Shown here piece by piece: positions 1 to 9,100 of a stretch of DNA of 64,000 bases. The DNA comes from an uncultured Clostridia bacterium (lineage in GTDB: Bacteria; Bacillota; Clostridia; Christensenellales; UBA1242). The stretch spans positions 124,001 to 188,000 of the forward strand of contig CAKVID010000004.1 of assembly GCA_934754355.1 (NCBI GenBank), given 5' to 3'. Below the pieces are notes generated by a model, which saw only the letters and a list, made by a program, of their open reading frames with translations, had not been told where the DNA came from and ran no database searches. Both the position numbers and the translations under genes were made by a program. Each line of letters opens with the position of its first letter. Position 1 is the stretch's first letter.

Positions 1-277
1 ATGCTGTAGTTACGAAACCAGTTTCGTCTCCGTTCTTCATAAGAACTAAGTTAGCAACTTCAGCAGACATTTCAGACTTAACTTCACTATTAAAGCAAGC
101 AGTAATCAAATCACTACCTGTTGCAACAGTTGTAGTTGTTGTATTGCCAAGCACTGTTGTACTATTCTTAAATACAGGCATAAATAGTGTGCATACTGTA
201 AGAACTGCTAGAGCAATTACAATTATTGCTACAACTAATTGTGTTGTATTTAATTTTTTAGATTTCTTTTTTGCCAT
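1..277 (-). CDS. Membrane-anchored protein of unknown function (partial, cut by the left edge)
   Basis: The reading frame starts with ATG at 277-275, behind a strong GGAGGGG ribosome binding site, and runs off the left edge, giving 92 visible residues. The N-terminus is basic (MAKKKSKK) and is followed by one hydrophobic segment at about residues 14-35, so it is a signal anchor or an uncleaved signal peptide with the rest outside the cell. The next visible part is Thr/Ser/Val-rich, a typical linker. I recognise no family. Its consensus promoter and the neighbouring envelope genes suggest a surface protein; this is inference. Confidence 0.75.
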   Translation of the reverse strand, partial: MAKKKSKKLNTTQLVVAIIVIALAVLTVCTLFMPVFKNSTTVLGNTTTTTVATGSDLITACFNSEVKSEMSAEVANLVLMKNGDETGFVTTA

Positions 278-307
278 TTTCCCCTCCATATTTATGTATA
301 TATATTT

Positions 308-336
308 ATATTAATCGAAAAAACTTTTAATGTCAA
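308..336 (-). promoter_or_regulatory. Sigma-A-type promoter for the left-edge membrane protein
   Basis: On the minus strand, TTGACA (336-331) and TAATAT (313-308) are separated by 17 bp. The predicted start of transcription is near 301, giving a leader of about 25 nt that contains the GGAGGGG site. Confidence 0.7.
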
Positions 337-362
337 ACATTAACCAATTGTTTTATCAAAAT

Positions 363-417
363 AAAAAAACACTTTCTTATACAAATTTACAAAAGTGTAG
401 ATTTGCAAAAGAAAGTA
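363..417 (-). terminator. Rho-independent terminator of the GLUG lipoprotein gene
   Basis: Downstream of the stop at 426, the minus strand forms a stem ACTTTCTT (416-409) / AAGAAAGT (378-371), followed by a run of seven T. The inner arms around 381-406 add weaker pairing. Confidence 0.7.
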
Positions 418-425
418 TTAATATT

Positions 426-2885
426 TTACCATACATTATCTTTGTTATATTGAAGATAAATAATGTAATTAGTCATTGGATTATCACTAGCATTATCGTT
501 TACAATTTGTGTAACATTGAAAGTAAAACGATATCTATAAGTCTCATCACTTGCCATTAGATATTCATACTTAATAGTTACATCTTCGCTACTGCCAGTT
601 AGATCTTCTTTGTTACTAGCAAGTTCTTTGAGTTCAGGTTCTGCACCCACTATCAAACCAATTAAATATTTAAGGTTTCTAGCAAAGTTGTTCTCTAATT
701 TGATAGAAGTATCTACATTTTCTTGGCAACTAGCAAATTTATAAGATACTTTCAGAGGCTTATACATTTTGGAAGTATTAGATAGAAGTAAAGCATTTAG
801 GAAACTATACATCTCAGATTGTCTATCTTTGCTATTGTCTAGGTTCCCATCATATTTAAGTTCATCATCAAAGTAACTATCATACATAGCCAATTCGCCA
901 TTAGATTTCTTATCTTCAAAGAATTTCTCCAAACTTTTATCTACACTTAGCGTGAAAGTTATCTTATCAATATCAATCTCTGAATTAATCATTCCCAAAT
1001 CTATCTCGCCATGATTAACACCATACTTAAATCCTAAATCTTCAACAAAGAATAGAAGTTTCAATCTAGGAACAGACACTGATGTTACTGTATCAGATTT
1101 GCTAGAGTTCTTAGCATAAGTAAATGTTAAAACTTCTTGAACTGGTGCTTTGTCTTCGCCTAAAATATTGAATTTCTTAATAGAATAACTATCTGCCAAA
1201 TAGAATAATTTATCATACTGGTCTGGAGTTTGGGTATCTTTGATAATGTCAATTATTTCTTGACCTTCTTCATCTAAGATAGGATTGCCACTGCCGTCTG
1301 TTCTAACTTCTGTCTTAGGAAGTCCAGTATCTGGGTCAATAACTACATATTCGTATGGATTTCTAAGTCCAAGATTGTATACAAAGTATTTATTATCATC
1401 ACTTGTTTTCTTCTGATTAACTACTACACTGCCTGTCATTAGTACTCCCGCAAAAGTTGGAGTATATTCAGCATTGTATACAAGATCCGTAGCACTTGTA
1501 GATAAATCTTCAAAAATTGTAATCATTCCCAGTCTAACAGTAGAAGTAATAGTTCCGTTATTGATAGTAATATTAGACATATCAATTATTTTCTCGTAAG
1601 TGCCGTATTTACTAATACCTGTAATCTCGGCAATATACACACTTGGACAATTAGTAAGAGTAATCTTAGCACGATTAATAACATTAGAGAATATTCCATA
1701 TTCACTGCTTCCGCAAATACCACCAATCTCTAAATCATACGCACTCTTGATATCAATTGAACCATTATTCTCTACATAATCTACCACGCCTAGATTTCTA
1801 CCAACAATTCCGCCTACTTGCATCTTTGGTTTAACCGATGTTACTACATCTGTATCAAAAGTAATATTGCCTGAGTTAGTACAATTCTTAATCTCTGCAT
1901 CATAGAAATTTCTACCAACAATTCCGCCAATATAATTATTACTATTTGGGTCATATGTTGTACTAATTGTGCCAATATATTCACAAGTACTTACAAAGTC
2001 CTCATTATCTGCAACAATTCCACCTACACTTAGTGTGCCTGTGCTATAAGCCTTAATATCTACACTTGATTTGGCACCATACACCATTGCATTATCTGTC
2101 AAGTGAGATATAACGCTACCAATTCTAACTCTTGCGTTAGTCATCTCTTCGGTGTAATTAATCTGACCTATAGTCTCTACATTGCTAATATTAGGAGAAT
2201 AATATCCATTCTCTAGCACCATTTCGCCAATGTCTGTTAAATTAGTCATACACATAGAGATATCTACTCTATTATCTCCACTAAGGCCATCTGTCTTAAG
2301 CCTATTAATATCTAATTTACCCTTGATAACTAGATTATCTACTGTTCCCACATTTACAAGTGGAGAAATAAAAGTAGAACTATTAAGATTATTAATCTCT
2401 ATCTGTTGATATCCCATGAATAATCTTAAATCATAAATGCCTACACCATTATATATAAGCCCATACACATTGGCATCTATATGAGTTGCGTCTTCTCCCT
2501 CTCCGACTGTAAATCCAATTTCTTTCAATTTAAAATTCTTGATAACTTTATTATTGCCGTACAGAACAGAATTGCCAAGATTGATATTCAATTCTTCTCC
2601 ATCGCAATCAATATTCTTAGTTAATTTGTAATAATTAACATCAGAAACATTATCGTTAATGGCTTTCAATTCGGCAAAAGAAGAAATCTCTTTGATATTA
2701 TTAACACTAATAATTCTATTTGGTGATTCCAATTTATCAAAGATTGTCTCCCAATCGGAAACAACGCCATCACCATCTAAGTCAACTGATATTTCTTGAT
2801 GATTACGAGAACAATTACAACCATTAAATGCTATACACGAAAGTGCAAGTGCCGAACACACTGCCAAATTTTTCCAAAATTTCAT
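426..2885 (-). CDS. Surface lipoprotein with EF-hand-like loop and GLUG-type repeats
   Basis: The protein has 819 residues. Residues 1-22 form a lipoprotein signal peptide ending in a lipobox-like FNGC with Cys23 as the lipid anchor. A textbook calcium-binding loop follows (D35-x-D37-x-D39-G40-x-V42...E46), as in EF-hand or dockerin domains. The centre holds at least four GLUG-like repeats (GGIVxxN motifs near residues 288, 318, 357 and a GGIC variant near 388), which form beta-helix-like folds in adhesins and other secreted proteins. The C-terminal 350 residues match nothing I know. The start is supported by an AGGTGAG site. It has its own promoter and terminator, so it is probably a single-gene unit. 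The role is probably surface binding; the ligand is unknown. Confidence 0.8.
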   Translation of the reverse strand: MKFWKNLAVCSALALSCIAFNGCNCSRNHQEISVDLDGDGVVSDWETIFDKLESPNRIISVNNIKEISSFAELKAINDNVSDVNYYKLTKNIDCDGEELNINLGNSVLYGNNKVIKNFKLKEIGFTVGEGEDATHIDANVYGLIYNGVGIYDLRLFMGYQQIEINNLNSSTFISPLVNVGTVDNLVIKGKLDINRLKTDGLSGDNRVDISMCMTNLTDIGEMVLENGYYSPNISNVETIGQINYTEEMTNARVRIGSVISHLTDNAMVYGAKSSVDIKAYSTGTLSVGGIVADNEDFVSTCEYIGTISTTYDPNSNNYIGGIVGRNFYDAEIKNCTNSGNITFDTDVVTSVKPKMQVGGIVGRNLGVVDYVENNGSIDIKSAYDLEIGGICGSSEYGIFSNVINRAKITLTNCPSVYIAEITGISKYGTYEKIIDMSNITINNGTITSTVRLGMITIFEDLSTSATDLVYNAEYTPTFAGVLMTGSVVVNQKKTSDDNKYFVYNLGLRNPYEYVVIDPDTGLPKTEVRTDGSGNPILDEEGQEIIDIIKDTQTPDQYDKLFYLADSYSIKKFNILGEDKAPVQEVLTFTYAKNSSKSDTVTSVSVPRLKLLFFVEDLGFKYGVNHGEIDLGMINSEIDIDKITFTLSVDKSLEKFFEDKKSNGELAMYDSYFDDELKYDGNLDNSKDRQSEMYSFLNALLLSNTSKMYKPLKVSYKFASCQENVDTSIKLENNFARNLKYLIGLIVGAEPELKELASNKEDLTGSSEDVTIKYEYLMASDETYRYRFTFNVTQIVNDNASDNPMTNYIIYLQYNKDNVW

Positions 2886-2946
2886 TTCTCACCTACTTAT
2901 AAGTTAGTATTCGCCAAAGTAATACTCATTATCCTATATATAATTT

Positions 2947-2975
2947 ATTTTAATAAATAACTATAGTTTAGTCAA
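2947..2975 (-). promoter_or_regulatory. Promoter of the GLUG lipoprotein gene
   Basis: Minus strand TTGACT (2975-2970), 17 bp, TAAAAT (2952-2947). The 330-bp divergent gap 2886-3215 holds this promoter and the one at 3112-3140; I see nothing else in it. Confidence 0.65.
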
Positions 2976-3111
2976 ACAAATATACGACAAAAAACTTCAC
3001 TAGTAGAAGTAAATTCAGTCTCAAAATTCGACAATTATCTACCCAAATGTCTCAAAATTATTATAAATACTTCCAAAATCGACTTTACCATATATTTCTA
3101 GTTAAAAATAT

Positions 3112-3140
3112 TTGACTAAAAACTATTTGCTTGTTAAAAT
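3112..3140 (+). promoter_or_regulatory. Promoter of the RsgI-like coiled-coil gene
   Basis: TTGACT (3112-3117), 17 bp, TAAAAT (3135-3140). Both hexamers and the spacing are identical to the divergent promoter at 2975-2947. The predicted transcript start is near 3147. Confidence 0.65.
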
Positions 3141-3215
3141 AAAACTAACTTTATAATTACAATGGAGAGTACTAAGTATAGTAATTTTTCCATAAAATTC
3201 GGGGAGAGATTTTTT

Positions 3216-4262
3216 ATGACAAAAAAAGCCAAATTAATCACCATTATTACAAGTGCCGTTGTTGCTCTTGCACTTATAATTCTTGCAATATGTTTGAGCG
3301 TAGCAAATAGTAATAGAGAGAAAACTAATACCTCAATAGTTTCTGTAGATGCAGGCTCACATATCCACTTTGTCCTTAATGGCAATGATAAAGTAACTAG
3401 AGTTGTTCCACTAGACGACAATGCTAAGGGAATTGCACTAAATAACCAGATGAATAATCTTAAATATGTAGATGCAGTTAAATTATTTGTAACTAAGAGC
3501 ACTGAGGCTGGATACATTGATATTAATACTACTGGCTACACCGCAACAGTAACACTTGGCGGAGACAAGAAGAATTACTCCAAATTACAAAGTGAATTAG
3601 TTAGCGCTATTAATGGATACTTTGACCAAATGGGAATAATCGCTGGAGCAAATGTTACTATCAAAGATAACTTGGTTGATTTTGTTAAAGAATTGAAACC
3701 AACCGCTCAAAATACTGAAAGCAAAAGTAATAGCGGACTTATGACACAATACTTGACAATATTTAATCTTGTAGAAGATATTAGACCAAGCGACCGTGAG
3801 GCTTTCTATACTGCATATGACACATACGATGCTGAATATCAAACAACTATTACTGAGAGACCTAAGGAAATAGCAGAAATTAAAGAGTATATCAATACCC
3901 TTACAGAAGAAATCAATGCTTTAACTACTGAAATATCTAATCTTCCAGATGGAAGCGATAAAACAGCAAAACAAACTGAACTAAATGATAAAATAGCACT
4001 AAGAAATAATCGTTATGCTACAATCGATAGGCTTCAAAAAGATATTGATAGTGCCAACATAATTCTTAATACGAAAGTTGCAGATGCAAGAAAGACTTAT
4101 GTTAATAATAAAGAAACTATCAATAATGAACTTACAAGTACTTACAATGCAAATATAACCGCTAATAAAGATATTATTGATAGCCATACTGAGAACTTCA
4201 ATAATAATAAATCAGATATCCAAAGCAAAATAACCGATTACAGAAATTCAATTAATAAATAA
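3216..4262 (+). CDS. Single-pass membrane protein with RsgI-middle-like domain and C-terminal coiled coil
   Basis: The start is placed at ATG 3216 (348 residues) because GGGGAGAG lies 7 bases before it. An upstream in-frame ATG at 3162 has no such site. Residues about 5-29 are one hydrophobic helix after a basic MTKKAK, so most of the protein is outside. The next 60 residues (VSVDAGSHIHFVLNGNDKV, then a V-x-x-D-N-A-K-G stretch and a later T-E-A-G-Y) resemble the extracellular middle domain of RsgI-type anti-sigma factors. The cytoplasmic anti-sigma domain is absent, so it is unlikely to be a real anti-sigma factor. Residues from about 205 to the end are Glu/Lys/Asn-rich with heptad-like leucines, probably a long coiled coil. 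The function is unknown; the RsgI link is a by-eye family resemblance. Confidence 0.65.
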   Translation: MTKKAKLITIITSAVVALALIILAICLSVANSNREKTNTSIVSVDAGSHIHFVLNGNDKVTRVVPLDDNAKGIALNNQMNNLKYVDAVKLFVTKSTEAGYIDINTTGYTATVTLGGDKKNYSKLQSELVSAINGYFDQMGIIAGANVTIKDNLVDFVKELKPTAQNTESKSNSGLMTQYLTIFNLVEDIRPSDREAFYTAYDTYDAEYQTTITERPKEIAEIKEYINTLTEEINALTTEISNLPDGSDKTAKQTELNDKIALRNNRYATIDRLQKDIDSANIILNTKVADARKTYVNNKETINNELTSTYNANITANKDIIDSHTENFNNNKSDIQSKITDYRNSINK

Positions 4263-4324
4263 TAATTACAAAATAAAAATATAAATTAATAAATATGAAT
4301 TAATAGAATTAATAAATATAAAAC

Positions 4325-4387
4325 AAAAAAAGAACTCTGAAATGAAGTTAACCCGTAGGGGCACTTCATAAATAGAGTTCTTTTTTT
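4325..4387. terminator. Bidirectional terminator with a conserved apical core
   Basis: The outer stem is AGAACTCT (4331-4338) / AGAGTTCT (4374-4381), flanked by an A-run and TTTTTTT. The inner stem is ATGAAGT (4342-4348) / ACTTCAT (4363-4369), with an ACCC/GGGG tip. It can end the plus-strand gene at 4262 and the minus-strand operon ending at 4523. The apex resembles that of the terminator at 63152-63222. I see nothing else in 4388-4522. Confidence 0.8.
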
Positions 4388-4522
4388 GTCAATTATCAAT
4401 TTAATTAAAAACACTAAAAATTTATTCTATTCAATAATTAAATATACTTAAGTACAATAGATAAGCATACTTAGTCTAATAATTAGAACACAATAAACTA
4501 ATTAGTTAAATATCACTAATAA

Positions 4523-5053
4523 TTAAAATTTATATATTTCTTTCATTTTCTCGAAAGCAAGCAAAATTTCTTTAGTTTTGATTTTATTCAATGGATTTTG
4601 TTCTTCTTCGATATAGTCTTTCAAAACTTTGTGGAAAATACTTCTTCTAATAACTTCGATAGGAAGTTTCTCTGCCAATTCCTTTTCACTCAATTTCAAT
4701 TTCTTGTAATTAGGCAATTTATCTGTCTTGACAAGGAAATATATCATATCCGAAAGCCTATTAACTCCCGAGCCTTTGTAATCTCTATTATAATATCTTA
4801 CTTCAAAGAATGGCTCTACTGCGTCCTTGCTATCTAGAACAATTCCTGTTTCATTATAAATAGCATTAGCAAGTGCTACTTTGTAGTCCTCATTATCCCC
4901 TACATAACCGCCTAACAATTGATAACCTTCTTCATCTTTGCCAATAAGCATATTATTCTTGCTTGACACAATGAAAGCCTTAACCCTTGTTACTACTTGG
5001 TCAATTTCGTTATCTTTCAAATCATCGTCATTATACTTTAATATTTCTACCAT
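4523..5053 (-). CDS. Nudix-fold protein with a degenerate Nudix box
   Basis: The protein has 176 residues behind an AGGAGA site. The frame G49-x5-E55-x7-...-E68-x-G70-I71 has the spacing of the Nudix signature. The REUxEE core reads N63-A-I-Y-N-E68, so the arginine and two of the metal-binding glutamates are missing. Classical Nudix enzymes hydrolyse nucleoside diphosphates linked to another group using these glutamates. This protein is therefore probably a weak or altered hydrolase, or a binding protein. It is the last gene of the murB-to-pfkA set, 88 bp after pfkA, and may be co-transcribed. I cannot name a substrate. Confidence 0.7.
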   Translation of the reverse strand: MVEILKYNDDDLKDNEIDQVVTRVKAFIVSSKNNMLIGKDEEGYQLLGGYVGDNEDYKVALANAIYNETGIVLDSKDAVEPFFEVRYYNRDYKGSGVNRLSDMIYFLVKTDKLPNYKKLKLSEKELAEKLPIEVIRRSIFHKVLKDYIEEEQNPLNKIKTKEILLAFEKMKEIYKF

Positions 5054-5141
5054 ATTTTCTCCTATACAAAATTATATTTTCAAATTTTACATTTATATAT
5101 GTTTACTATAATTTTAAGTGACTTCCTAATTTCTCTTGCAC

Positions 5142-6119
5142 TCAAGAAATTTTAGGCAAAGCATGCAAAGTTCTTAGGTCATTGACCATATCTACTCTAA
5201 ATTCTTGAAGTACATGTTCAACTTCGATTAGTGGAACTGAGAATATTTTATCGTTCTTAACTCCAACTGCTAGATTGGTCATATCTTGCATAAGTAATTG
5301 TACAGCAAGTACTCCCCATCTAACACCAAGCAATCTATCATAATAAGTTGGAACACCACTTCTCTGAATATATCCCAATTCAATTGCCCTTGCTTGCAAG
5401 CCAATTTGTTTCTCTATCTCACTTGCAATTAAATTCATATCTAATTTGCTTCCTTCAGATATTACAACTACAGGTGCTTTGACACCATGATTAAGCGAAT
5501 TTCTAACATCGGCAATTATCTCTGGGATAGAGTAAGTTATCTCATTTACAGCCAGACTATCTGCTTCAACTGCAACTGCAGTATGAAGTGCTATATCTCC
5601 ACAATCTCTGCCCATGCATTTAAAGACGGACGCTCTACTATTAGCATACATAGTCTGTTTGATATCTGTAATAGTATTAACTGCTTGTTGAACGGCTGTA
5701 TCAAAGCCTAGAGACCTCTCTGTATAAAATAAGTCATTATCTATAGTTCCTGGAATTCCAATAACATTTACTCCCGCATGAACCAGGTCTCTACAACCTC
5801 TGAAAGAGCCATTCCCGCCAATTACAATTAGTCCTTCGATATCATTTGCTCTCAAATTAGCAATAGCCTTAGTAAATCCTCTCTCAGTCATAAATTCTGG
5901 ACTTCTACTAGTGAAAATTATAGAGCCGGATATAGTCTCAATATTGGCAACTTCTAATTTAGTAAGAACTCTCATATCATTCTCAATTAATCCTTGATAT
6001 CCTCTATTAATGCCAAGTACTGTTACATTATTAGAAGAACAAGTATCTACAATAGCCTTGATACAAGCATTCATGCCCGGACTATCTCCACCACTACAAA
6101 GAACTGCTATTCTTTTCAT
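5142..6119 (-). CDS. pfkA: ATP-dependent 6-phosphofructokinase, bacterial type, with altered active site
   Basis: The length (325 residues) and numbering align with E. coli PfkA almost without gaps. The nucleotide motif GGDSPGMN (10-17), TS-R72, GTIDND with the catalytic base D127 and D129, R162, MGR171, E222 and an IQR motif are present. It would phosphorylate fructose 6-phosphate to fructose 1,6-bisphosphate in glycolysis. Two changes stand out: the magnesium-ligand motif GGDGS reads GGNGS (Asn103), and the substrate-contacting LGHIQRGG reads LGYIQRSG (His to Tyr at 250). It follows dnaE by 75 bp, the same dnaE-pfkA neighbourhood as in Bacillus and Clostridium, so it is probably the main PFK gene. 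The start is supported by GAAGGG. Confidence 0.88.
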   Translation of the reverse strand: MKRIAVLCSGGDSPGMNACIKAIVDTCSSNNVTVLGINRGYQGLIENDMRVLTKLEVANIETISGSIIFTSRSPEFMTERGFTKAIANLRANDIEGLIVIGGNGSFRGCRDLVHAGVNVIGIPGTIDNDLFYTERSLGFDTAVQQAVNTITDIKQTMYANSRASVFKCMGRDCGDIALHTAVAVEADSLAVNEITYSIPEIIADVRNSLNHGVKAPVVVISEGSKLDMNLIASEIEKQIGLQARAIELGYIQRSGVPTYYDRLLGVRWGVLAVQLLMQDMTNLAVGVKNDKIFSVPLIEVEHVLQEFRVDMVNDLRTLHALPKIS

Positions 6120-6194
6120 ATATTACCCTTCTTTTTTAATTTAATTTTAGTTTACATCATAATAATCATTTTTTACAAATAATTTTACTGACTT

Positions 6195-9100
6195 TTATAT
6201 AACTTTGATAAAGTCATCTTCAATGTATGCATGAAGTTCATTTATTAGAAAACCTTTTGGATTAACTTTGATATTTAGTTTGAATGCTTTCTGTTGTTTG
6301 CTACATTTCACAACTACTGGACTTTCTCCCGGATAGTGATTAAGTAGCGACAATATTTCTTTGGATAATTTTTCATCAGTTAAGTCGTACATAAGATATA
6401 GAGTTTGAATTACTTTCTTTTCTTCTTTTGGCTGTTCTACCGCTTTAATTTCTTTATCCATTGTAATTTCTTCTAGATTTTCTACTCTTACACATACACC
6501 TCTATCATTTATTGACAACTTTCCTTTAATCCTTACTATTTTATCTATTTCAAGTAATGGTTTCAATTTCTGATAAGTTCTGCCAAATAGCATACAATCA
6601 AAAGAGCCATACAAATCTTCAACTTTCAAAATAACCATTTCAGAACCGTCTTTCTTACTATACACTTTCTTAAGTTCTGTAATTATTCCTCCGCAAGTGA
6701 CATCCATATTATCTGTAAGTCCATCATATTTCGCCTCTACATCATTATTATCTTCATCGTCCTCGTCTCTATCTTCTACTTGTAGCATTCCGCCATTGAA
6801 ATTGAATTTCTTGAATTCACCAATATAATTGCCAAGTGGGTGTCCAGAAATATAAATTCCCACCACTTCCTTCTCTAATTTCAATTTGGTCTGGTCATCA
6901 TACTCAGGGATATTTGGCATTGCAATAATATTAGTTTTGTCGTCTTTTAATAAATCCCCAAATAAACTAAATTGACCAGTTGCTTGTTTCTTTCTATCCG
7001 ATACAACTTTCTCAATTATTTGTGGATATACTCTCATCATTTGGCTACGCTTAACACCAAAGCAATCGAAAGCACCACTAAGTATCATACTCTCTACACA
7101 ACGCTTATTAAGTAGAGTAGTATCTAGTCTATTAACAAAGTCATTTAAGTCTTTGTAATCGCCATTTAATTTTCGCTCACTTACTATTTGGTCTACAACA
7201 TTGACACCTACATTTTTTAGGGCTGCTAGACCAAATCTAATCTTATTATCTTTGACCATGAAGTATGTCTCACTTAAATTAATATTAGGTGGCAATACTT
7301 CAATTTTTTCTTCTTTGGCGTAAGTAATATAGTTCTTAATTTCATCTGAGTTAGTTATTCTATTATTTAAAACTGAAGTCAAAAATTCGGCTTCATAGTG
7401 GCATTTAAGATAAGCAGTTTGATAAGTAACATGGGCGTATGCAGCAGCGTGAGATTTATTGAAGGCGTATGAACCGAATTTCTCCATTTCGTCCCAAAGT
7501 TTATTGGCAACATCAGGGTCAAGACCTCTCTTAACAGCACCCTCAACTCCAGCCTTACCATTAGCAGGTTCGCAACCATTCAAGAAAACTTCTCTTTCTA
7601 ATTGCAAATCTTTCAATTTCTTCTTACCCATCATCTTACGCACACTATCCGCTCTACCTAGTGTATAGCCTGCTAGTACTTGAACAATTTTCATAACTTG
7701 TTCTTGATACACAATACAGCCGTAAGTGACATCTAGTATAGGTTCGAGCAATGGGCTTACATAAGTTATCTGGTCGGGATAATGTTTGTTTTTGACAAAT
7801 GTAGGAATACTATCCATAGGACCCGGTCTATATAGTGACACGCCCGCTATAATATCTTCAAGTCTAGTTGGCTGAAGTTCTTTCATAAACTTCTGAAATC
7901 CGCCAGATTCTAATTGGAAGACTGCCATTGTATTACCAGTAGAAATCATCTTATATACTTCGGCATCATCGTAATCCATTTCGTCAAAGTTGACTTCCAC
8001 ACCATAATTTTGTTTGATAAGTTCAATAGCACCCTTAATATCTGATAAGTTTCTAAGTCCCAAGAAGTCCATTTTTAGTAGTCCCAAATGTTCAAGTTCG
8101 CCACCTACATATTGGCTAGTAAGTATGTCTCCGTTCTTGGCAAGTGGGATATGTTTATCTAGAATATCTCCGCCAATTATAACTCCGCAAGCATGAATAC
8201 CTGTTTGCCTTGGACTATCTTCCAATTTGTATGCAACATCTACAACTTTCTTAATATCCACATTATTATTGTACATTTCTACAAGTTCGGGAATACTCTC
8301 GTCTGGAGTACCTTCTTTGTGATTAATGCCGAATACTTTGGCAATAATATTAGGACGCTTAACTGTATTTGGAATGGCTTTGGTTACTTGGTCAAGTTCG
8401 CTATATGGAACTTTCAAAACTCTTCCTACATCTTTGATTGCGTTCTTGGCAGCCATTGTGCCAAATGTTATAATTTTACAAACTCTCTCTGTGCCGTATT
8501 TTTGTTTAACATATTCAAATACTTCACTTCTTCTACTATCTTCAAAGTCTACATCAAAGTCGGGTGCAGATACTCTTTCGGGATTAAGAAATCTCTCGAA
8601 GAATAGGCCATATTTAATAGGGTCTACATCTGTAATTCCTATAAGATAAGCAATAATACTACCTACACCACTTCCTCTTCCGGGTCCTACTGATATACCA
8701 TTCTCTCTAGCAGCATTGATATAATCCCAAACTATTAGATAATATTCTACATATCCAAGTTTGGTTATAACGCCCAATTCGTACTCAATTCTTTCTCTTA
8801 TCTCGGGAGTTTCTACTTTGTATTTCTTCTTAAGTCCGGCTTCTATCAAATCTCTAAAATAATCGTTTGGGTCTTGACCAGTAATAGGCACATATTTTGG
8901 ATACATATAATGTCCATATACAAGTTCAAAATTACATTTATCTGCTATTTCAAGAGTTGTCTCCAAAGCATCTAAATCATTAGGGAACGCCTCGACCATT
9001 TCATCATAACTCTTCAAATAAAATTCGTCATTAGGGAATTTCATTCTATCGGGGTCATCAATTGTTTTGCTCATCTGTACACACATCAAAACATCTTGTA

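Noticed and set aside
3162..3215. 18-residue N-terminal extension of the RsgI-like protein
   Set aside because: The upstream ATG has no ribosome site and would put a polar stretch before the signal anchor; GGGGAGAG directs initiation at 3216.
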